NCBI RefSeq assembly: GCF_000003815.2
Contig: NC_049979.1
Span: 17,118,491 to 17,155,644, forward strand
Direction: 5' to 3'
DNA from: Branchiostoma floridae
Taxonomy: Eukaryota; Chordata; Leptocardii; Amphioxiformes; Branchiostomatidae
Length of the DNA stretch: 37,154 nt
Below are positions 12,501 through 20,908 of the stretch, piece by piece. The translations under genes were made by a program, and so were the position numbers. Position 1 is the stretch's first letter. Each line of letters begins with the position of its first letter. The notes beneath the pieces are model-generated. The model ran no database searches and was not told the DNA's origin. It worked only from the letters and a program-made list of their open reading frames with translations.

Positions 12501-15500
12501 AATTTGTCACTTGATACAAGTATTCAGACTTTTTCCCCAGACTTCCCCTCCTACTACTCATTAGTTATTCCTTTTAAGTCAATACAGACTAATGGATTGG
12601 CCTGTCTCACATTACCAGTAATAGTGTGTGTGACCATATTTGATCTTGGTCCATGAATTGATTTCCTTAACAGTTTATTCCAGCCATGTTCAGACTGAAC
12701 CCTTTATTCGTCTGACTGTAAATAAGTTATTAATCCTCAGGAATTATCTGGACCTGTTTTATTAAATCAAGCAGGAAAGAAGAATGATGATCCCAGACAT
12801 GTAATGTGATCACATAAAATTCATCAGGAGCAAAATATCTAGTGCCTTCCCATGATTAAAGACAAAATGTTTTCAAGATCTCTTGAAGTTTTGAAAATCA
12901 AGTTGACAAATGATTAAAATTGAAGGATGTTTATTCTCACAATGCGTGTAATGTTCCAATATAGGCTTCATTTTGTCTTTCTATCGGGATCCTTCTTATA
13001 TCAGTATCCCACCTGACCTTACAGTTGAAGGCTCTAATGTATATAATCTATAAACTTAAATGCAAAGCAAAGCAAAACCATGAATGGAGGTGCGCCTAAA
13101 ATGAATTTCCAAAAACACAAACAGCAGGAGTCTTTGTTTTTGGAGCCTCAAATTTATTTCAGACTTCCCAGTACATGTAATATCACCACAAGTTGGACAT
13201 TGGTGAGAATAGTCCCAGAATTACTTATTAGAGGTGACAGGAAGAGAAAAAAAAAAAGAAACGTCAATCAGGCATAAAGCAGCAGTAGAGTACCCTGTTA
13301 TTACCAAGTAATCCCCCCATGTGCTAAGTCACCTTCCATCAGCCAGCATACCCCATAGATTTTTGCCCCTGGTGGTGCATGGGCCTCCCCCAAGCAGGGG
13401 GCAAAAATCAATAGCCAGCCACAGGCCAGGTAGAACAAATGGCCTCTGGGGAGAAAATGGACATTCTGTCATGGCCTTGCTGAAAGTCACATGTAGCAGT
13501 TTTGTACCATAAGCTTCTGGCAGCCTTCAGAGAAGAGAACATTTTATCTGATTTTACAAGCTGGTGATGACTGTTTCAGAATGATTTCTACATCACTTAG
13601 AAGTCAATTGTTATATGACATACCTGTATCATCTGACAGCTTGATTACACATGGCATAATGGAATAAAGATATCCTGGAGTCCATAACCTCATGGTAACC
13701 AGAAAAAGTGGCATCAAAATGATCCAAAAGAAAATTCTGATGGGCTCTTATCATGTTAGGAAATAGAAGACTAATGACTAATGTTGAAACTGTGCTAACT
13801 ATCCATCACTAGGAGCAGGACATTTTTTACTCTTTATTTGTTACATCTGATGGACATAGGGTAAATTTCTATCACGCTGTTTCCCCAAACAAGAGAACAA
13901 CAATTTCCATTTCATTTCCTCTGCAGAGTGATTGATGAGCGAATCAACCAGAGTATCCAGCTGCTGTGGAGGCTGCCCAGCATCGCCAAGAAGATCATGC
14001 CAGAGCTGGGTGAGTTGGCCAATTTTTTAACACTTTCTACTGAATTACCATCAAAAGACAACTTTGATACACCAGCATGCTGCATGTGTTTTATCACCTT
14101 GGTCAGAAGTTGGAAGCCAACTTTACATTTGTACTTCATGAATTGGCTGTTTTGAATATAAAAACCAGAAATTTCATCTATACCATAGTCTTTGTAATAA
14201 TAGTCTTTGGAGTAAAACTTATTGTCTGTGGCATAGTCCAAACATTCAATATTCTCTAAGTGTCAAGTGGTGTATGTGAAATTGCCCTAGCAAAGTAAAC
14301 TTACAAAGAACGTTGATAATAAGGAAATAGCAAAACGATCAACGGTAATGTTGCTGTTGGAAGACACATCTGTGCACGGCTGTATTGATTGTTGTAAAAC
14401 TATAATTCTACTGGATCGACCTCTCCTCCTCATCTTACTCCACATGGGCATGATAATCCAATTTCTGCATAGGACACTTTTCTGTTGAAACAGTGCCTTC
14501 ATTGGATACTGTCATTACCACTGGGATAAGGGATATGTCAAGGACTTGACCTGTGATGAATTTTGCCTTTACATTGAGTCACTGACTGCACGTTGTAGCT
14601 ATTTATATCTTACCTGAAACATCTGACCGGGCTAATGTTTTTTCTCAGGGTACATAAAGACTACCCCACATGAGGAAAATAATTAAATTCTGCTGGATGC
14701 AATTGAATATGACTTTCAGCTGAACTTGGACTTGTGACCATAACACAGTTGCCTGAAAATTGATGAAGACATTAAAGTTTAATGCAGCAGTGTTGAACTC
14801 TGTCATGTTCTGGCCAGGTTTGTGGCCCCAGGGGATCCTAGTTAGACCTGGGTGATCCTAAATTGAGATGCACCAAAAAGGAAGATTAAAGCTTTCTCAC
14901 ACCCACACATATAATAGAGTAGGCTTTGTAGTTAGAGAAAGCGCCCAAAATAATCAGTCATTCAGATTCATTACTCATCTGTGTTTTATTGGACATACTT
15001 TGATGACCTCATTTTTATTTATTGGCACCATCTACGCTTGGGATTCTCCAGTTGTTGCAGCCTTTATGTGCAATGGCTTCCAGTATGCCCTGTAAAAAGT
15101 AGTGTCAGATCCCCTGAGCTTCATTAGATATCAAAGAAGCTGCGCCTGTCACCTTACCCGCATTCAAAATTCAGCAGTTGTCTCAGTGTGAGTCATCTAG
15201 AGTGTGACTGACTGCAAATTTGGATGGTGGCCAAATTGTCTCTGAACTGAAGTTCTGCATGTCTTCCTCTACCTTCCAGCCTACAAGTATGACTTAGAAT
15301 GAAGTGCAAATACAATTGATTAAGCAGGCTAGTCTCTCTACGTTCTTCACAGTGTTTCCTGTCTTGTTGCTTTGGTTGAAGAAGCCATGATGTCTGCATG
15401 CCCATCCTTCGTTTTATGTCCAGTGCCTTGAGATATACTTTTCTGGGACCATAACCCCTGCCTTCATATTATAGCCATTTCACGTAGTTAGAACCATTCC

Positions 15501-18500
15501 AACAACACTTCGTGCATGCATTTTCTCAATAATGCATGCACTACTCCCACTAAGCACATCCTTATCCACATCTGGTGACTGCCTAAGTTTATGCATTATC
15601 TTACTCAAATCTGCTGTCTCTTTAACCCTTGTAGAAGTGTATGTTCAAGAGAAGTTTCAGAAGACGGACTTTGTGCAGGCCTTCATGCAGCCTTCTACAA
15701 AGGACAAAATCTCATCCAAGGATGGTGGGCACTTTTCCTCCACAATTTGACCACTGTGGCGTAGATTTGTATTCATACAGAACAAATCCACCTCTGGAGA
15801 ATGACATAGGAGAAAACTTGCAGGCTCTTGGAAAATGCAGGCATCATGCCAAATAATACATCTATTGCACCCACAAATCGATGCTGATTCCCCCCATTTC
15901 TTGTTGTGAATGTGATCAACCATGAGCCATGAGACTCATTTGTATCTCGGCTTCTTCTCTTGAGAAATGCTGCAGCCAGTCAGAAATTGAAAACGCAGTA
16001 AATCATAGCTGCTTTAAGTGTGTGGGTGGTATTTTTCAAAAAGTCTGTTGATAAGACTTCCCAGCCTCCAATCAGTTCACTAGGTTTGGATTGATCGTAC
16101 TCGGCTGGTATGTAGTACTGATTTCCATTATAGGATAGAGTTCATTAAAACCGTTATTTCATCATACAGTATGGAATTTCCTGGAGGGAATTTTGTACAA
16201 GGCTGATAGCAGAAAATTTAAGTTCACCAAAACAATGTTTTGCATTACCACATACGAGTCATCTTCTGTGTTCTATCACAACGACCATCTACTCAATAAC
16301 TGTCCTCCAGAAAATATTGATTGGGCCACTGTCTTTGACCTGGAAAGGAAGAGACACCCCTGCTGCATGTCTCCACTATTCCTTCCCCTTTCTCTGTCAT
16401 TGCCATTGCTGCACAGGTTGTGGTTGTATTCCATGCAGAATTTTGACATTTTTGTCATTACAAAATGATATGATGATTTTACCATGTATGGACCAGTAAT
16501 GCTGTGAACAATATTGCAAATTCAGGTAAATTCAATTCCATTTTTATTTTTAAACTTAGCAGTCGCATTTTCTCTGAGGAGCTAAGGCCTCTCTAATCAA
16601 GTTTATGTCTAATGTAGATACATTTTGTATGTAATTATCTTTGTTTCATCAACCAGGAAACAGAATCTTTAAAGGATGTATGGCCCATTTTATCTTCTCA
16701 TTTTGGAAACTTATCCATCTTTCATATGAATTTATATTGATGAGATTTTACATATCTTTCTACACCACACAAGTGTACATAATATTTAAATGGCAAGGTC
16801 AACAAAATGAAGGACAACCACAAATTGTGAGCTTCATTGCCTCCTCATGTTCATTCATGTTGTTTCCTCCCCTCCCACTGCTTCCATGATGTACCCAGAT
16901 GAGGAGTATGACTATGAGTATGACTCATCATATTACCCCGATGGCAATACTCCAGGCCCTGGAACCCCTGATGGACAGACCTCGTCTGACCTTGATGGTA
17001 ATTGCATACCCAGTCTGTAATGGCGCGCAGCTAGGTCATCTTTGTGAATCCATGGCTGCCACCAAAGTTAGATCAGAGCCATAATAAGGCCATTTCTATG
17101 ACCATTCCTATAGTAATAGAGATTTGCAATATGTAAGTACCATTAAATGTTTGAAAGCCAATAACAGTTGCAGTTCGAAAATCAGCACGGGAGATGAAAG
17201 GGTCACATTGAAACTACTTGTGATCCCTCTCCATAGTAAACATGTAAAGATTCAGCTTATATACTTCGTCATACTCATGGCCTACATCTTCAATGTGAAG
17301 TCACCTGTTCATGAATCTCCTGTGTTCTCTTCCATCTGCTTGGTGTCACTTCCTTTGCTCACCTGTGTTTTCTCCACACATTGTTCTTTCCCTCCCTCAT
17401 GAAGCATCCCGCATTCAGGAGATAGATGACAAAATCAGTGAAATACTGGACAGCACCGCTCAACCATCGGACAAAAGTCAGGCTGTGATAGATGAGAAAA
17501 TCATGGCAATCTTAGGTTCACAGCTACCTGAGGAGGATGACTCCACAAGTCTTAGTGGTAATGCATCCCCATGTTGTGTCGTGATGTGCAGTGATGTAGT
17601 TTGTTTAATGATTCAGATGGTAGTCTCAGGGTCATTCACCACTGAAAAATACATGTTGGTAGTTACTGACTTGTGCTAATCAGGGCATGGCAATTTTGGT
17701 TCTGTTAGTGTCTTTTCAGTCTGGTTTTTGATTGTTTAATGTGTTGTTTTTGGCCCTCCCTACCTTTGTCTGCTGCTGTCTTCTGTATCCTTGATTTGTA
17801 GTTGGAATCGTTTTGTCATGAACGGTCTTGTTAGGTGGACATTTTTTCTATGCATCAGACTCGCCTGATTTTTGTAGTGCTGTGAAGTCTTCTGTTTAAT
17901 ATGTTTCACGTCTTATGTCATTTATGCCAATATAGGATGACATTCTCGGCCATGCTGATTTTTTCCATTAAAGTTAAATTTAAACCCACACTTACAATAT
18001 CCCATGGATCTTGTGAAGATTAGTTGTGTTGTGCTGACTTCTTACGTGGTAAACAGGTATTCTTCAGGGATGTCTTGCTACAGGGAAGGTCTTTACTGTT
18101 TTGCCATGACAGGCCATGTTATCTTTCTCATACTTAAACTTAGATTGATGTGATTACCTGCCTTTGCTCTTAAGATCTCACCATGCCAGACAAGCCACAG
18201 AAGGAGGCCCCCAAGAAAACCTCTGGGAAGGAGGCAGACATGGAGAGCACTAAAGACAATAAAACACCAAAGAGCGGTAAATGAAATAGTCTCTACTGAA
18301 CCATCCAGCACACTTAATGCCAGCCTCACTAACCCATTGTTATAATTAGTTTACCTGCATTGCATCAGTGTACAATGCACATGTGTTCTGTACACATGGT
18401 GCTCATGTACCATGCCCCTTTTTGTCTTTGTGGTGTTTTCTTGTAATCAAAAGACTAGCACCAACTGTAGACCATTTGACATTAAGCTCCCTGTGATCAG

Positions 18501-20908
18501 TGTTCAGTAGAGACACTCATTTACTATTCCCCTTGTCTTGATTGTACGTCCCTTTGTTGTAGTTTCTCTAACAGATGTGTGCTTGGCAAATGATGGAAGA
18601 CATGTGCAGCAGTGTCATTTATCTGTGGTTATTCCTGTGTTTCCTTGTCACAACCAATCTAGCGGAAGCATTAACTAAAATGTTTTGCCTGCAGCTTAGA
18701 CCATCATTTCCTCGTAGCTACATGTGCAGCATACTAACATTCGGTCTGGGTCTTCTGTTTCAGTTTGCTGTGTATCATTCAAACATCATTATGAAGATCC
18801 AAATTGATACAAGTGGTTTTGCTACCTACTGCATGCTAGCAAGCAACCTCTTAGGATGACCATTTTACTCATGATGTTATGGTTTAGAATAGGGTAGAGG
18901 GACAAACAAGATTTGGATGTAACAACTATTCCCAGTTACTGAAAAAATGTACAACAATGATGTAGAGAGAGTTAGCAGAAATTTAATATTATTCTTGGAA
19001 CTTAGCATAGAAAAATAAACATAGGGATATCAAATTGCTTGTTGGTTCAGTTTATATCATGTTTGATATGACTTAAGAATCAGGCAGCCATCTTTTTGGC
19101 CATTTTTAGACACATTGTTAGCTTAAAATGTATGTTTATGTTTTTCTGTACTGATATGATTCCTTTTTGTTGTGTGTTATCATGCTCATTTACCCTGCTG
19201 ACAGTCAGCAACTTTATAAATTGGCTGTCACATGCTTTAATTATGACTGTTCAGTTACATGTACCCTTGAGTCTTGATGGATGATGCATGTTCTCATCCT
19301 GCTGTTGCTGCATACTGAATGGATGCACTGACTTGTGTTGTTCAACTTACTTTGTAATATTGAAATGAGAATTCCCAATAATTAGTACATGTATATTTGT
19401 GTTGTGTGCTGTAATGAAGCATGGCAGAATTCCTGATAGTTACCACACATGGTGATATACTAGTATAAAACTATTTGACGTGTTAGTCTGTGTATGTGTT
19501 CACCCTGCAGGCCATGTACTAACAACATCTTTGCCTCACTAGACTAATACATATACATGTACTTCCAAATTTCAGACAAGGAATGGTCAGTGCATGGTCA
19601 CCCAAAGTAAAGCTATGTGGATGTTTATAACTGTGAACCCTGTATGAATATGAATTATGCAATGTCATGTGTGTACTAAAGTCCCTTTGTCGTCCATGGT
19701 TCAGACCCGCTGCTGAATGGAGCCAAGCAGGACCTGGAGGCTGACCAGCAGATCATCAACCCCGAGGACCTGCCCGTGTACCAGAGGCCAGAGCCGCTGG
19801 TCCCCATCGGCATCCTGCCTGTGGAGGTGGAGCAGAACATTCCTGATGTGGAGGACCAGCGCATCAACGATATCCTGAAGGATGGTCAGTAGAGTCTACG
19901 GATCCTTAAGTACTTCATGCTGTTGACTAAGATGTTTGGCTCAATGAAGGTTCATGCAGTATGACACAAGCACAAACTCATTTTTTAATGTATTTCTTGG
20001 ACTACTCCAAATTTCTCTAAGCAAATCTTTCCACCATGACCCATAAAAGACTTAAACGTTGCATGTTTTCCACAGATGATGACAAGCCTGCCAAGATGGA
20101 TTATTTTGGAGATGATGAGGATGAAGATGCTGAGGGAGAGGGCCAGGCTGAAAAGAAGGTTCTTGTGACCCCACAGCACCTGCAGAAGTTTGCTGCATCT
20201 AAGGCTGACAGACCACCTCAGGCAGCATCTATTGTAAGTCAGCAAATGATGAATCATGTGCAATGGAGCTGTTATTCAAGCAGCAATGAAACCAGGCAGT
20301 GTAGTTGTTACCAGAGAGAGCATTACCTTTGTCTAAGAGTGTTTGTCTCTTTTGCTTAACAGTTCAAGCATATCTTGTCATTTTTTTATCACTGTTGACA
20401 TCAAAGTTTACTTCCTGGGCTACTGCACTACATGTATGTTAGAAATCTCTCCCTTCCTTGACATGAGCTACCTCTAACTGTTTGTGTTATTGTTGTTGCA
20501 GGTGAAGAAGAACCAGTGGCACAAGCACATGAGCCACATCACCAACCTCACCACCCTGTCCCTCACTGTGGCTGCTGCCATCATTGCTGTCATCATCATC
20601 GTGGCCCTCATTGTCCTGCGCAAGAAGCATGCCCCCATGCGCCAACCAGGTAAGAAACAAGTTCATTTTGACATCTATTAGAGCAGTGGCAACTCTAATG
20701 ATAAGAATGACTTGAAGTTGTTTTGAACATTGTAATAGTCCAAAGGAAAGAAAGTCTTGCTAAGATTATCTTCTGTTCCACAGGTGTGAACCATGCGGTG
20801 GTGGAGGTTGACCCCAGCATGACCCCGGAGGAGCGCCACGTCAGTAAGATGCAGCAGAATGGCTATGAGAACCCCACGTACAAGTACTTCGAGCAGTCGC
20901 AGCAGTAG
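2861..20908 (+). CDS. APP: Amyloid precursor protein (APP/APLP) homologue, 5' partial, 18 exons
   Basis: This is a type I membrane glycoprotein of the APP family, known in animals as a cell-surface adhesion and signalling protein cut by secretases. Exons, with splice sites read directly: 2861-3034, 3193-3325, 3506-3597, 3732-3903, 4735-4863, 6724-6888 (damaged), 7423-7518, 7727-7885, 9906-10051, 13927-14009, 15635-15724, 16899-16997, 17405-17557, 18175-18276, 19705-19884, 20076-20233, 20502-20649 and 20784-20908. Phases agree at every junction except across the damaged exon. Counting that exon as 164 instead of 165 nt, the total is 2403 nt (800 codons plus stop). Domain order is E1, EGF-like, E2, long linker, membrane segment and tail. 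Family markers include GKWETDP, WCKPG, VEFVCC, WEEAEE, AEQKDR, HFEHVR, INQS and NGYENPTYK. The signal-peptide exon is missing from the window. The family assignment is very secure; orthology to APP versus APLP1/2 cannot be resolved in an invertebrate. Confidence 0.95.
3732..3903 (+). CDS. APP: APP exon for the E1 copper-binding subdomain
   Basis: The exon starts in phase 0 at a Trp after a TTTTCAG acceptor and ends in phase 1 at AAAGAAG. It encodes [21 protein letters not shown] and GVEFVCC, which is the disulfide-bonded alpha-beta fold of the copper-binding domain, with all family cysteines kept. Human copper ligands H147 and H151 align with Phe and Arg, and Y168 aligns with Phe; only the methionine equivalent to M170 remains. 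Copper reduction at this site is therefore unlikely. After the double cysteine the chain is short and Gln/Val-rich instead of the long acidic tract of vertebrates. Confidence 0.92.
4735..4863 (+). CDS. APP: APP exon encoding an EGF-like module
   Basis: This 129-nt exon has phase 1 at both ends, a CCATAG acceptor and a G/GTAAAT donor. It encodes one six-cysteine EGF-like module of the nidogen type: [10 protein letters not shown], then SDFADC, then [15 protein letters not shown], ending in LC. Spacing between cysteines is 6, 5, 9, 1 and 10 residues, within the normal EGF range. The module lacks the usual D-x-N/D-E start of a calcium-binding EGF and has Pro at the beta-hydroxylation position. 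It sits between E1 and E2, where vertebrate APP carries acidic and Kunitz exons. The phase agrees with the upstream exon at 3903, so splicing into the APP message is expected but not proven. Confidence 0.88.
6270..6622. mobile_element. Non-autonomous inverted-repeat element (MITE-like), 353 bp
   Basis: The element begins CAGGGCTC (6270-6277) and ends GAGCCCTG (6615-6622), a perfect 8-bp terminal inverted repeat. Identical GCCAT pentamers lie directly outside it at 6265-6269 and 6623-6627, as expected for a target duplication. The interior has several copies of GGTGCACCC-like palindromic motifs, including a perfect 8-bp stem at 6285-6302. There is no transposase ORF. It lies in the APP intron just upstream of the damaged exon. 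The short repeat length and 5-bp duplication leave the superfamily open. Confidence 0.7.
6724..6888 (+). pseudogene. APP: Damaged APP exon: linker and first part of E2
   Basis: Homology to the start of E2 is clear but no single frame reads through. After a TTTTGTAG acceptor, the phase-1 frame that follows the EGF exon reads ...PHPRAVDP up to 6794. One extra A at about 6795 then shifts the frame, and the next frame reads [18 protein letters not shown], which matches the DPYF/NEHxxF region of fly APPL and vertebrate APLP2. An in-frame TAA stands at 6850-6852. The reading then resumes [12 protein letters not shown], ending at 6888, exactly where vertebrate ...RMSQ joins VMREW. From the Phe to the final Gln there are 18 positions in both human and this sequence. 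This may be sequencing or assembly error, a null allele, or a wrongly drawn exon; a strong CAG/GTAAGG donor at 6848/6849 is an alternative end. Confidence 0.6.
7423..7885 (+). CDS. APP: APP exons for E2, first half (2 exons)
   Basis: Exons 7423-7518 and 7727-7885 are both in phase 0. They encode [16 protein letters not shown] and then [33 protein letters not shown] and [16 protein letters not shown]. This is the long antiparallel helical bundle of E2, which mediates dimerisation and heparin binding. The histidine in QTHQQ corresponds to human H382 (APP695 numbering), one of four metal ligands. The splice signals are strong: TGTGTAG acceptor, GAG/GTAAGG, TCTCAG and CAT/GTAAGC. Confidence 0.95.
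9906..10051 (+). CDS. APP: APP exon for E2, heparin/metal helix
   Basis: The exon starts after GTGCAG and ends in phase 2 at CTCAG/GTCAGT. It encodes [36 protein letters not shown] and SLIQHLR. The AEQKDR and RHFEHVR core is almost identical to vertebrate APP. The two histidines of HFEH match human H432 and H436, the M1 metal site (APP695 numbering). It is flanked by introns of 2.0 and 3.9 kb. Confidence 0.96.
10052..13926 (+). other. Long APP intron inside E2
   Basis: This is a 3.9-kb AT-rich intron between phase-2 splice sites (CAG/GTCAGT and CTCTGCAG). I see no exon, RNA gene or mobile element with ends I can define. A 13-bp near-perfect inverted repeat (GATTTTTGCCCCT at 13358-13370 against 13396-13409, with one extra G) may be part of a decayed repeat. 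Confidence 0.7.
13927..15724 (+). CDS. APP: APP exons for the end of E2 (2 exons)
   Basis: Exon 13927-14009 encodes [18 protein letters not shown] and KKIMPEL and ends in phase 1. It carries the NQS glycosylation sequon conserved in vertebrate E2. Exon 15635-15724 (90 nt, phase 1-1, after CCCTTGTAG) encodes [19 protein letters not shown] and matches human DELLQKEQNYSDDVLANMI in register. The second exon ends in a Lys/Ser-rich segment that starts the linker. An antisense ORF overlapping the first exon is a shadow. Confidence 0.92.
16899..18276 (+). CDS. APP: APP juxtamembrane linker exons (3 exons)
   Basis: Three phase 1-1 exons are fixed by splice sites and phase, not by homology. Exon 16899-16997 is an acidic tyrosine cluster ([15 protein letters not shown]) followed by a Gly/Pro/Thr stretch. 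Exon 17405-17557 is amphipathic and holds two similar units, IDDKISEIL and IDEKIMAIL. Exon 18175-18276 is Lys/Glu/Pro-rich ([18 protein letters not shown]). Human APP is poorly conserved here too. Each exon can be skipped without changing frame, so alternative forms are plausible. Confidence is lower for the first and third, which have low-complexity sequence. Confidence 0.75.
19705..20233 (+). CDS. APP: APP distal linker exons (2 exons)
   Basis: Exon 19705-19884 (180 nt, phase 1-1) encodes [16 protein letters not shown] through [20 protein letters not shown] and [10 protein letters not shown]. It has markedly higher GC than its introns. Exon 20076-20233 starts with [20 protein letters not shown], a short acidic tract, then a Gln/Ala/Lys segment, and ends in phase 0 at ATT/GTAAGT. 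Together they form the stalk before the membrane. The human Swedish/BACE site region has no recognisable counterpart. Confidence 0.87.
20502..20649 (+). CDS. APP: APP exon for the membrane segment
   Basis: The exon encodes [15 protein letters not shown], then a roughly 24-residue hydrophobic segment ([20 protein letters not shown] and LIVL) and a RKKH stop-transfer anchor. It aligns with the human gamma-secretase substrate segment by its Ala/Ile/Val pattern and basic anchor. There is no glycine in the membrane helix, so the GxxxG dimer motif of human Abeta is absent. Nothing resembling the Abeta peptide precedes it. The HKHMSH patch is histidine-rich. Confidence 0.95.
20784..20908 (+). CDS. 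APP: APP last exon: cytoplasmic tail (AICD)
   Basis: The exon encodes [29 protein letters not shown] and YFEQSQQ, then TAG at 20906-20908. The YENPTY motif binds PTB-domain adaptors (Fe65, X11/Mint, Dab families), and the TPEE threonine matches human T668. The VEVD caspase motif is kept but followed by Pro. The membrane-proximal YTSI sorting motif of human APP is absent (HAPMRQP instead). The tail is close to vertebrate APP, which makes the gene identity secure. Confidence 0.98.

Noticed and set aside
13358-13409. An inverted repeat of ATTTTTGCCCC that could be a hairpin RNA or transposon end.
   Set aside because: It is short, with one extra base and no flanking duplication or further structure.
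13912-14241. A 109-codon - strand ORF overlapping an APP exon.
   Set aside because: The + strand exon 13927-14009 has clear E2 homology and splice sites; the antisense ORF has none.
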